Positions 1 to 6,141 of a stretch of DNA of 7,034 nt are shown here, piece by piece; positions within the stretch are counted from its first letter, which is position 1, and the number at the start of each line of letters is the position of its first letter. Source of the stretch: JANMEX01 sp031423755 (lineage in GTDB: Bacteria > Pseudomonadota > Alphaproteobacteria > Rhizobiales > Rhizobiaceae); assembly GCA_031423755.1 (NCBI GenBank), contig JANPGC010000311.1:1-7034 (forward strand). The letters are read 5' to 3'. The position numbers and the translations under genes were made by a program. The notes beneath the pieces are model-generated. The model saw only the letters and a program-made list of their open reading frames with translations, was not told the DNA's origin and ran no database searches.

Positions 1-6
1 GCAGCC

Positions 7-124
7 GAACCCGGAATCCAGAGCGCCGATGGTTGAAAGAAACCCGGAGATGTTGAGTGTCCGCCGATTTATGCGTTGATTTCGTGGACAAATGACAGGT
101 ATCGGCGCTCTGGATTCCGGGTTC
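7..124. repeat. 24-bp perfect inverted repeat: two head-to-head copies of a short dispersed-type repeat
   Basis: Positions 7-30 and 101-124 are exact reverse complements over 24 bases (core CCGGAATCCAGAGCGCCGAT on the left arm) and are separated by 70 bases of unrelated sequence. The right copy continues past 124 into its own hairpin. The left copy appears to continue off the window edge, but its next six bases already differ (ggctgc against cgcttt when read outward). From memory, a core of the type ctggattccgg followed by a hairpin and cggaa resembles short palindromic repeats scattered between genes in many alphaproteobacteria. That assignment is inference, since copy number cannot be counted in one window. 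No open reading frame of transposase type and no target-site duplication is visible, so I do not call an insertion sequence. Confidence 0.75.
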
Positions 125-142
125 CGCTTTGCGGCCCCGGAA
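115..142. repeat. Hairpin within the right-hand repeat copy
   Basis: TTCCGGG (115-121) pairs with CCCGGAA (136-142). After a small internal loop (TT opposite C), CCGC (124-127) pairs with GCGG (131-134) around a TTT loop. This makes an 11-bp imperfect stem. A second weaker hairpin follows at 158-179 (CGGGAA paired with TTCCCG, loop of 10). Both lie downstream of the oxidoreductase gene on the minus strand and could slow or end transcription. Neither is followed by a T-run in that direction, so they are not classic intrinsic terminators. The rest of 1-214 shows nothing else I can support. Confidence 0.6.
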
Positions 143-214
143 AGACGGTGCGCGCATCGGGAAACGCGGCTACTTCCCGCATCTGCAGACGGAGCAAAGT
201 CTTTAGCACGGCCT

Positions 215-1510
215 CTATCGAATAAGCGCCTTCGCAGTCTTTCCTTCTGTCCGGTCATAAGCCAGCAGCGCCCTGAATGCACTTAGAGACAGGTTCGGCT
301 TTTTGCCGTCGGCGAGGCTGTAAATGTGCTCGTAATACCAGCCAAGAGACCCCCAGGCATTGAGATCACGCAGGAAACTGATCGGCGAGCGCGGACTCAA
401 AAGGCCGTTACCGATAATCAGATCGTCGTCGCGGCTGAACAGTTTGCTGACTTCGCCAGACAGGATTTTCCGCGCGCCATCCGGGTCGATCACCAGCGGC
501 CGGCCAAGGCCGACCATATCGACGCCGTCATTGGCAACCGCCTGCTCCATCGCCTCAACAGTCCGGAATCCGCCGGTGACCATCACCGGGATTGACACTT
601 TGGCGCGCAGCTTGGGCACGAAATCAAGAAAATACGCCTCGCGCTTCATCGTGCTTTCGCGCTTGTTGGCGAGAGGGTCCTTGCGGTCAAAATCAATCAT
701 CCGCGGCTGTTCATAATTGCCGCCGGACACTTCGATCAGGTCAACGCCGGCCTCTTCCAGCCATTTGGCGACCGTGGCGCTTTCATCGTCGGAAAAGCCG
801 CCCTTCTGGAAGTCGGCGGAGTTCAGCTTCACAGACACTGCAAAGCTCTTGCGCGTCGCTTCTCGCACGCCACGAATGATGTCGAGCAGGAACCGCGCGC
901 GGTTCTCCAGTGTGCCGCCATACTCATCCGTCCGCCGGTTCGACAGCGGCGACAGGAACTGCGACATCAGGTACCCATGCGCGGCATGCACCTGCACACC
1001 GTCAAAGCCGGTGGCCTCAGCCGTCTTGGCCGCGTGAACAAACCCGGCGATGACCTTGGCGATTTCCTCAACAGTCATCGGCGTCGGCTTGGCAAAGCGG
1101 CCATTGCCCATCTTCAGCCCGATGTTGGACGGGGCCTTGGGGAATTTGTTGATCATCTTCTGTGTCTGGCGGCCGGCATGGTTGAGCTGCATCCAGATAT
1201 GTGCGCCGTGCGCCTTGGCGGCTGTCGCCATGTCGGCAAGAAAGGCCAGCGCGGAATTGGACTGTGCACCCTCAATGGCAAGGTTGCCGCCGCGCTCCAG
1301 ATGCCAGCGGTCAACAAGCACATTGCCGGTGATCAGCAGCGCCGCGCCGCCCTCACCCCAGCGCCGGTAAAGCTCAACGAATCGCGCATTTGCGTGGTTG
1401 TCACCAGCGGCAAGCCCCTCAGTCATCGCCGCCTTGGCGATGCGGTTTCTCAAAACCGCGCCGCACGGCAAGGTCAACGATTCGCCTAGTCTGGAAACGC
1501 CCACGGGCAT
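215..1510 (-). CDS. NADH:flavin oxidoreductase, Old Yellow Enzyme family (431 aa)
   Basis: This is an FMN-dependent TIM-barrel ene-reductase-type enzyme of the cytoplasm, expected to reduce activated C=C bonds using NAD(P)H. Family signatures visible in order are an N-terminal barrel strand with KAAMTE (residues 26-31), QLNHAGRQ (108-115), the active-site block HAAHGY (175-180) with His175, His178 and Tyr180, NRRTDEYGG (191-199), and the C-terminal phosphate-binding strands TGGFR (312-316) and GLGRP (334-338). It lacks the cysteine cluster and the C-terminal FAD/NAD domain of the longer 2,4-dienoyl-CoA reductases. About 60 residues follow the barrel, longer than the usual 350-370 aa ene-reductase. 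The ATG has GGGGAG three bases upstream, a good if close Shine-Dalgarno. A 148-bp gap separates it from the Sec cluster, so it probably has its own promoter. The physiological substrate cannot be read from sequence. Confidence 0.93.
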   Translation of the reverse strand: MPVGVSRLGESLTLPCGAVLRNRIAKAAMTEGLAAGDNHANARFVELYRRWGEGGAALLITGNVLVDRWHLERGGNLAIEGAQSNSALAFLADMATAAKAHGAHIWMQLNHAGRQTQKMINKFPKAPSNIGLKMGNGRFAKPTPMTVEEIAKVIAGFVHAAKTAEATGFDGVQVHAAHGYLMSQFLSPLSNRRTDEYGGTLENRARFLLDIIRGVREATRKSFAVSVKLNSADFQKGGFSDDESATVAKWLEEAGVDLIEVSGGNYEQPRMIDFDRKDPLANKRESTMKREAYFLDFVPKLRAKVSIPVMVTGGFRTVEAMEQAVANDGVDMVGLGRPLVIDPDGARKILSGEVSKLFSRDDDLIIGNGLLSPRSPISFLRDLNAWGSLGWYYEHIYSLADGKKPNLSLSAFRALLAYDRTEGKTAKALIR

Positions 1511-1658
1511 CCACTCCCCATCACTACTGTGGGCTGCAAGACTAGTTGAGCTTCGTGGTTAACAAAAGGTGAAAATGCAAAATCTTGCCGTCAGGGTTAA
1601 TGCTGGAGCCGCTCAGACTTCATTTCCTGCATGCAATGCGCAGTCGCCCGTTCGCGCG

Positions 1659-2492
1659 CTATCTGAGCACGGCCCGGACAATAGCAGCAAACTCCCGCAA
1701 CTGCGATGTTCTGACGTTTGAACGATAAACGTCCGCCGGGTTTAAAGCGCAGCGCTTCAACACAAGCGGCGCAACTGCGCAGGCGAGGAACGCCGGTCTG
1801 ATTGACTTTGGCACACCCCTTTCACGCCTCTTGAGTTTTGCAACGTGATCGAGCCCAAGCTCCGCCATCGCCTTGCAAGCCCGCGTCATCGCTTCTTGAT
1901 CTTCACCCGCAACGAAGCTTTCACGCGTCAGCCCGCACGCTGCAAGCAAATCCTGCGGCAAAAAGCATTGGCCGCGCGCACGGGTCTGCGGCAGTCGCTG
2001 CAGAATACCCGATATCCCCAGCGCGACACCGCCGTGCCCGGCAGCCTCCGCGGCACTGTTCGCGGCCTTCACATCCAGCACAATTGCCGCCAGCTGAATG
2101 ATTGCCGATGACGTCTCGCCGCACCATGCCTCCAGCGAAACCGTATCGGGAAACGCATCGTGGTAGAGCGCAAATGTCTGAGCCTCCAGATACCGGTCAA
2201 ACGCATCGAGCGGCAGGCGATGATCGTGAATCACTTTCACAAGCGCCGCCGCCAGCGGGTGGCTCGCGCCCTCGTCGGCCCGCTGGCCATGCAGCACCTC
2301 GCGCCACCATTGCAGCCGGATTTCTCCGGGCAACGGATCGGAAGCGATCTTCGTGATGCGGTCCGCTTCAGCGTCAAGAGCATACAGCGCCATCAGTTCG
2401 CCGCGCTTGTTTTCCGGGGCAAACTGGGAGGCAATGTAGCGCGGCCAGTCGTGAGCGCGCACCGCGCCTGCAAACGGGGTCTGGGCAGCCAA
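1659..2492 (-). CDS. Squalene/phytoene synthase-fold protein, NDUFAF6-like
   Basis: The fold is that of the head-to-head prenyl synthases (all-alpha, SQS_PSY family), but the details point to the NDUFAF6 (C8ORF38) branch, a factor for assembly of respiratory complex I. Numbering from the TTG at 2510, the alpha-proteobacterial block ALYALDAEADRI (41-52) is followed by PGEIRLQWWREVL (61-73), typical of this branch. The first motif can still be read as DxxxD (Asp46, Asp50). The second, which in CrtM/CrtB is DxxxD just before the conserved ...YLP, is here LQRLPQT (170-176) before CFLP, with no acidic residue. Prenyl synthase activity is therefore unlikely. No ATG is available near the start. I prefer TTG at 2492 because GGAG (2504-2501) sits seven bases upstream. 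The longer reading from TTG 2510 (283 aa) has no Shine-Dalgarno and would overlap the upstream gene by 14 bp. It is the last gene of the yajC-secDF cluster. An older annotation might call it phytoene synthase. Confidence 0.88.
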   Translation of the reverse strand: MAAQTPFAGAVRAHDWPRYIASQFAPENKRGELMALYALDAEADRITKIASDPLPGEIRLQWWREVLHGQRADEGASHPLAAALVKVIHDHRLPLDAFDRYLEAQTFALYHDAFPDTVSLEAWCGETSSAIIQLAAIVLDVKAANSAAEAAGHGGVALGISGILQRLPQTRARGQCFLPQDLLAACGLTRESFVAGEDQEAMTRACKAMAELGLDHVAKLKRRERGVPKSIRPAFLACAVAPLVLKRCALNPADVYRSNVRTSQLREFAAIVRAVLR

Positions 2493-2504
2493 ACCCCTAC
2501 TCCA
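2490..2504 (-). promoter_or_regulatory. Ribosome binding site and TTG start of the NDUFAF6-like gene
   Basis: Read on the minus strand, GGAG (2504-2501) runs directly into the TAG stop of the upstream gene (2499-2497). TTG follows at 2492-2490 with a spacing of seven bases. The ribosome finishing the Mth938-domain gene would thus release on top of the next initiation site, which suggests translational coupling. Confidence 0.55.
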
Positions 2505-2892
2505 CCGCAATCAGCGCCGCTGCCACGCGCCGGTCTTCAGCAAGCAGCACATTGAACGTCCGCACCGCAGCGCCGGTGCTCATCGGGTCGGCAATGATGC
2601 GCCGGTCCTTGAACGCCTCGCGCAGCGCCTTGGGCACAGGGCGGATTTCGGTGCCCATGCCAATCAGCACCACGTCAAAATTCTGCGCCTCCTCAAGCAT
2701 TCTGGCAAAATCGCCTAGCACCAGCGCCTTCGGGTCGTTTGGTTCCCAGCCGTGAATACCCGATGGCAGGCACAGGATCGAGCCGCGGTGCGACATGTCG
2801 GCAAAGCGGAACCCATTGTTGCCATAAGCATCAATCGGCGCGCGCCCGGGAAAATGGGCCGGACGCATCACGATACCACCTTGGCTGCTCAT
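2497..2892 (-). CDS. Mth938/DUF498-domain protein, NDUFAF3-like (131 aa)
   Basis: This is a small single-domain cytoplasmic protein of the Mth938-like (DUF498) family, whose mitochondrial member NDUFAF3 is needed for complex I assembly. Visible family landmarks are APIDAYGNNGFRF (18-30), the strand GSILCLPSGIHGW (37-49), LIGMGTE (76-82) and the C-terminal block DPMSTGAAVRTFNVLLAED (102-120). No signal peptide or membrane segment is seen. The length is normal for the bacterial family. The ATG at 2892 overlaps the TGA of secDF as ATGA, which argues for coupling. An in-frame ATG at 2868 (residue 9) has a better Shine-Dalgarno, AAGGTGG with seven bases of spacing, and could be the main start. The core fold is intact either way. 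The molecular activity of the family is not established, and I infer a role in respiratory complex or membrane protein biogenesis from homology and location. Confidence 0.9.
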   Translation of the reverse strand: MSSQGGIVMRPAHFPGRAPIDAYGNNGFRFADMSHRGSILCLPSGIHGWEPNDPKALVLGDFARMLEEAQNFDVVLIGMGTEIRPVPKALREAFKDRRIIADPMSTGAAVRTFNVLLAEDRRVAAALIAVE

Positions 2893-5435
2893 CCCGCACT
2901 GGCCGGCAGATTGCCGCTCGAAGCCGGCATGTTCTTGGCCGTCGGGCGCAGACCGAACAGGATCAGCAGCGGACCTGCAACAAAGATCGATGAGTAGGTG
3001 CCGATCAAGACGCCAAACAGCATGGCCGCCGTGAACGACTGGATGACCTCGCCGCCAAAGATATACATCGCCGCCAGCGCCAGGAATGTCGTCAGCGCGG
3101 TGATTGTCGTGCGTGACAATGTCTCGTTCATGGACAGGTCCAACAGCTGGTCGAGCGGCATCTTCTTGTATCGTCGCAGATTCTCGCGCACCCGGTCATA
3201 GACCACGACCGTGTCGTTCAGCGAATAGCCGACGATGGTCAGGATGGCCGCGATACTGGAGAGATTGAATTCGATGCCGGTCACCACAAAGAAACCGATG
3301 GTCATGATCACATCATGCGACGTGGCAATGATCGCACCGACGGCATATTGCCACTCGAACCGCACCCAGATGTAGATCAGAATGCCGATGAAGGCGACGA
3401 TGATGCCTATGGTTCCCGCCGTCGCCAGTTCGCCCGACACCGTCGCTCCAATCGCCTCGACGCGGCGGAAGTCATAGTCGGCAGACAGTTCGTCGCGGAT
3501 TTTCTTGACCACCGTCTGGTCGGCGTTCTCGCCAAGATCCTGCGCCTCCACACGGATCAGCACATCCTTCGGCGAGCCGAAGGACTGCACCTGCACCTCG
3601 CCGACATTGAGGTCCGCCAGCTTTTCACGGATCAGCGAAACGTCTGCCACTTCCGCCTTCGATTGCACTTCCAGAATGGAACCGCCCTTGAACTCGATGC
3701 CATAGTTCATGGAATACATCGCAAACAGCACGATGGACGCAATGGTCGCAATGGTCGTTGCTGCGAACGTGTAGTTCCTGATGCCCATGAACGGTATTTT
3801 GGTATCGTGCGGGATGACGTTCAAAAGACCGTGCGGAATGTCCTTCGGCTTCTGGTAGCGCAGCCACGCCGAAACCAGCCAGCGGGTGAAGGTGAACGCG
3901 GTGAACACAGTCGTGACAATGCCGAGCGCAAACGTAACCGCAAAGCCCTTGACTGGACCCGAACCAAGATAAAACAGCACCGCAGCCGCAATGAACGAGG
4001 TGACATTGGCATCCACAATTGTGGCGTAGGCCTTCGAGAAACCCGTATCGATGGATTGGATCAACGAGCGCCCTGCCCGCCGCTCTTCCTTGATGCGCTC
4101 ATAGATAAGCACGTTGGAGTCCACCGCCGTGCCGATGGTCAACACGATACCGGCAATGCCCGGCAGCGTGAGCGTCGCGCCGAGGATCGAGAGACCGGCG
4201 ATGATCATCGAAATGTGCACGATCAGCGCAATGTTGGCGATGAAGCCGAGATAGCCATAGGCAAGGAACATGAAGCCGACAACCAGCAGCGAGGCGATGA
4301 TGCTGGCGATCTTTCCTGCATTGATCGAGTCGGCACCAAGGCCGGGACCGACCGTCCGCTCTTCAATGACGGTCAGCGTCGCCGGAAGCGCACCCGCGCG
4401 CAGCAAGAGAGCCAGTTCATTGGCACTCTCAACCGTGAAACTGCCGGAAATCTGCCCCGAGCCGCCAACAATCGGTTCGCGGATAACCGGGGCCGAAATC
4501 ACTTCCTTGTCGAGCACAATGGCAAACGGCTTGCCGACATTCTGCTGCGTCGCCTGCGCAAACCGCTGCGAGCCCTTGGTGTCAAACCGGAAGGAGACAA
4601 CCGGTTCGCTGGTCTGCTGGTTGAAGGTCGCCTGCGCATCGACGAGGCTGTCGCCGGAAACGACAACTCGGTTCTCAATCAGATACGGCACAGGAGGGTC
4701 ATCCTGGCTGTAAAGAACTTCCGAGCCTGCCGGCGGGCGGCCGTTCATCGCGTCCTGCACCGGCATGGTCGTGTCAACCATCTGGAATGTCAGTTTGGCA
4801 GTCTGGCCGAGAATGTCCTTGAGTTTCTGGGGGTTATCAAGTCCGGGAACCTGCACCAACACGCGGTCATCACCCTGCCGCTGAATGCTCGGCTCTGTGG
4901 TGCCCAGCTCGTTGACGCGCCGTCCGATGACTTCCAGCGATTGTGTCGCCGCACTCGTCATGCGGTATTTGATCCCCTCTTCGGTCAGCTTCAAAACGAA
5001 CTGTCCCGGAGTCGTTTCTGAGAGAGCGACTTCGGAAACACTGCCGCCCGAAAACAGATTTGAATTGACCGGCGCTGTCAGCTCGCCAAGCTTTCCACGT
5101 GCGGCCTCGAGTTTGGCCGCGTCAGTCACTATGACCTTGATGTCCTGGCCTGATGCAGACAGGCCCGAATATTCGATCTTCGCCTCGCGGAGCAGCCGCC
5201 TCACGTCATCACGGATCGATTCGACCCGGTCTTTGACCAGATCAGCCCTTTCCACCTGCAGCAGGATGTGCGAACCGCCCTGCAAATCGAGGCCAAGCGG
5301 CATTTGCTTGTGCGGCAGCCATCTCGGCAACATGTCCATTGTGGACGTGCTGAACAGGTTGGGCAGCGCAAACAGAACGCTGACCAGCACAACGGCCCAG
5401 ATCGCCACGGTTTTCCAGCGGGTGAAATGAAGCAT
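2889..5435 (-). CDS. secDF: Protein translocase subunit SecDF (SecD-SecF fusion, 848 aa)
   Basis: This integral membrane protein works with SecYEG and YajC, using proton flow to pull translocating proteins out on the periplasmic side. SecD part: TM1 at about residues 9-27, the GLDLQGG motif (48-54), a large periplasmic domain to about 370, then five TM segments (about 375-520) carrying GTAVDSNVLIYERIKEE (435-451). SecF part, starting near 550: a TM segment (about 555-577), GIEFKGG (579-585), a small periplasmic domain, then five TM segments (about 670-828) with VGYSLNDTVVVYDRVREN (735-752). Asp439 and Asp741 lie at the positions of the membrane aspartates required for proton coupling in characterised SecD and SecF. 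Both halves are complete, so this is a true fusion, as known in Rhizobiales and Bacillus. The ATG at 5435 has only a weak Shine-Dalgarno. It is separated from yajC by 310 bp and coupled to the next gene by ATGA. Confidence 0.97.
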   Translation of the reverse strand: MLHFTRWKTVAIWAVVLVSVLFALPNLFSTSTMDMLPRWLPHKQMPLGLDLQGGSHILLQVERADLVKDRVESIRDDVRRLLREAKIEYSGLSASGQDIKVIVTDAAKLEAARGKLGELTAPVNSNLFSGGSVSEVALSETTPGQFVLKLTEEGIKYRMTSAATQSLEVIGRRVNELGTTEPSIQRQGDDRVLVQVPGLDNPQKLKDILGQTAKLTFQMVDTTMPVQDAMNGRPPAGSEVLYSQDDPPVPYLIENRVVVSGDSLVDAQATFNQQTSEPVVSFRFDTKGSQRFAQATQQNVGKPFAIVLDKEVISAPVIREPIVGGSGQISGSFTVESANELALLLRAGALPATLTVIEERTVGPGLGADSINAGKIASIIASLLVVGFMFLAYGYLGFIANIALIVHISMIIAGLSILGATLTLPGIAGIVLTIGTAVDSNVLIYERIKEERRAGRSLIQSIDTGFSKAYATIVDANVTSFIAAAVLFYLGSGPVKGFAVTFALGIVTTVFTAFTFTRWLVSAWLRYQKPKDIPHGLLNVIPHDTKIPFMGIRNYTFAATTIATIASIVLFAMYSMNYGIEFKGGSILEVQSKAEVADVSLIREKLADLNVGEVQVQSFGSPKDVLIRVEAQDLGENADQTVVKKIRDELSADYDFRRVEAIGATVSGELATAGTIGIIVAFIGILIYIWVRFEWQYAVGAIIATSHDVIMTIGFFVVTGIEFNLSSIAAILTIVGYSLNDTVVVYDRVRENLRRYKKMPLDQLLDLSMNETLSRTTITALTTFLALAAMYIFGGEVIQSFTAAMLFGVLIGTYSSIFVAGPLLILFGLRPTAKNMPASSGNLPASAG

Positions 5436-5495
5436 GAAAGACCACTTTCCGGATCGGGCGCGTTAACGCCAGTTTTATCGATGCGCTGCCTCTAA

Positions 5496-5541
5496 AGCAT
5501 TTCCAACTTTGATGGAACATCAAACGTTTAGGGAAAATGCT
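5496..5541. repeat. Imperfect 46-bp palindrome, RIME/Bru-RS-like intergenic element (candidate)
   Basis: Outer arms AGCATTT (5496-5502) and AAATGCT (5535-5541) are exact reverse complements, extended by CC/GG with a one-base bulge. An inner hairpin TTTGATG-GAA-CATCAAA (5508-5524) has a 7-bp perfect stem and a three-base loop. Nested stems with an AGCATTTTCC-type end are characteristic, from memory, of small dispersed palindromic elements in Rhizobiales genomes. The family name is a suggestion only, since no second copy is visible here. Confidence 0.6.
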
Positions 5542-5600
5542 ACAACATAAAGAGCTGGAAGAAGCGTTTTGACACTGCTGCAAGGTTCGCTCAACGAGAA

Positions 5601-5627
5601 TGACCCAAAATGCAGTTTGGTGAGTCA
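5601..5627. repeat. Small bulged hairpin
   Basis: CCAAA (5605-5609) pairs with TTTGG (5616-5620) around a six-base loop. TGAC (5601-5604) then pairs with GTCA (5624-5627) after a three-base bulge, giving nine base pairs in all. It stands between the two larger palindromes and probably belongs to the same composite element. Confidence 0.45.
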
Positions 5628-5632
5628 AATGG

Positions 5633-5700
5633 TGTGATTTTCGAGAACCGGAGCGGAGCGGACATCAAGTCCGTGAGCACAGGAAGCGCAGAAAATCGCA
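5633..5700. repeat. 68-bp two-stem dyad element, possible structured RNA or palindromic repeat
   Basis: The outer stem pairs TGTGATTTTC (5633-5642) with GAAAATCGCA (5691-5700): ten pairs including one G-U. The inner stem pairs CGGAC (5659-5663) with GTCCG (5669-5673) around a five-base loop. The arms between them are purine-rich on the plus strand (repeats of GGAGCG and GGAAGCG) and do not pair well. It begins 33 bases after the yajC stop as read on the minus strand, so it would lie in the transcript between yajC and secDF. It has no T-run on either side to support an intrinsic terminator. It could be part of a dispersed repeat, a small RNA or an mRNA-processing element, and sequence alone does not decide. 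Confidence 0.5.
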
Positions 5701-5745
5701 TCAGTTGGCCGTCAAGGTGCATTTTCGGTTAGTCTCGGCAGCTGA

Positions 5746-6090
5746 TTATTTCTGGTTTGCCGCCACCGGCTCGCCCTTGGCGCGCACTTCGGCAATCAGC
5801 GAACGGATGGCTTGCACCTTGATGCCGTTGGCGATTTCGACTTCGACCTGCGGCTCGCCGTCTGTCACCTTGGTCACCTTGCCGACGATGCCTCCGCCCA
5901 GAACCACGGTGTCGCCGCGGCGCATTGCGCCGAGCGCATCCTCGCGCTTCTTCATCTGCGAGCGCTGAGGCCGGATGATGAGAAAGTACATGATGATGAA
6001 AATCAGGATGAACGGCAGGATGCTCATGATGATGTCCGCGCCGCCGGCGGCAGGAGCAGACGTCTGGGCGAGCGCCTCGGTAACAAACAT
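5746..6090 (-). CDS. yajC: Preprotein translocase subunit YajC (114 aa)
   Basis: This small inner-membrane protein associates with SecDF and the Sec holotranslocon. A short N-terminal stretch rich in Ala/Thr/Gly is followed by one membrane helix (about residues 20-39, ...ILPFILIFIIMYFLII) and then the family-typical RPQ (40-42) with a basic cluster (QMKKRE). The soluble domain has RRGD (57-60), VVLGGGIVGKV (62-72) and VEVEIANGIKVQAIRSLI (82-99). The length matches the family (about 110 aa). The frame is open to 6159, but the ATG at 6090 is preferred: GGAG lies eight bases upstream and the protein then has the normal short N-terminus. It is the first gene of the minus-strand cluster and diverges from the AAA+ gene. 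Confidence 0.96.
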   Translation of the reverse strand: MFVTEALAQTSAPAAGGADIIMSILPFILIFIIMYFLIIRPQRSQMKKREDALGAMRRGDTVVLGGGIVGKVTKVTDGEPQVEVEIANGIKVQAIRSLIAEVRAKGEPVAANQK

Positions 6091-6098
6091 GCGGGAAT

Positions 6099-6129
6099 CT
6101 CCAATTGGAGGGGCCAATCGTCCAGCCCC
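6099..6129 (-). promoter_or_regulatory. yajC leader: Shine-Dalgarno inside a palindrome plus an adjacent GC hairpin
   Basis: CTCCAATTGGAG (6099-6110) is a perfect 12-bp palindrome, and its minus-strand GGAG is the yajC Shine-Dalgarno. Just upstream on the same strand, GGGGC and GCCCC (6125-6129 and 6110-6114) can form a 5-bp stem with a ten-base loop. The two stems share base 6110, so they compete at one position. A GANTC site (6095-6099) lies between the Shine-Dalgarno and the ATG. The stems are short, so any effect on translation is speculative. Confidence 0.4.
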
Positions 6130-6141
6130 GAAAGTGAGCGG

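Larger units (their letters stand above)
5436..5745. other. 310-bp non-coding spacer between yajC and secDF
   Basis: No credible gene is present: the short frames here lack Shine-Dalgarno sequences and extend as shadows into secDF. The spacer is dense in dyad symmetry, with structures at 5496-5541, 5601-5627 and 5633-5700, and a 10-bp palindrome GCGTTAACGC at 5460-5469. An 8-bp inverted pair, AAAATGCA (5607-5614) and TGCATTTT (5718-5725), brackets the middle and right structures. A GANTC site, the usual target of the alphaproteobacterial methyltransferase CcrM, lies at 5622-5626. I looked for a sigma-70-type promoter for secDF and found no convincing -35/-10 pair, so secDF may be read through from yajC or use a promoter I cannot recognise. 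Confidence 0.6.

Noticed and set aside
92..286. A 64-codon plus-strand frame at the left edge
   Set aside because: It is built from the palindromic repeat and the antisense of the oxidoreductase 3' end. No ribosome site or family resemblance.
977..1489. A 170-codon plus-strand frame across the oxidoreductase gene
   Set aside because: It is antisense to a gene with full family motifs and has low-complexity, Arg/Ala-rich composition. I read it as a shadow frame.
1511..1658. Search for a terminator and a promoter between the NDUFAF6-like gene and the oxidoreductase
   Set aside because: I found only a weak CTGC/GCAG pairing and no T-run, and no -35/-10 pair good enough to report. A promoter is expected here but cannot be placed.
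3315..5021. A 568-codon open frame on the plus strand, antisense to secDF
   Set aside because: It lies wholly inside secDF, and its translation is rich in Arg, Asp, His, Asn and Gly without hydrophobic core patterning, as expected for the reverse complement of a high-GC membrane protein gene. It has no family resemblance and no clear ribosome site.
5242..5628. A 128-codon minus-strand frame spanning the secDF start and the upstream spacer
   Set aside because: It overlaps secDF out of frame, and its N-terminal part is simply the palindromic spacer read as protein. No Shine-Dalgarno and no recognisable domain.
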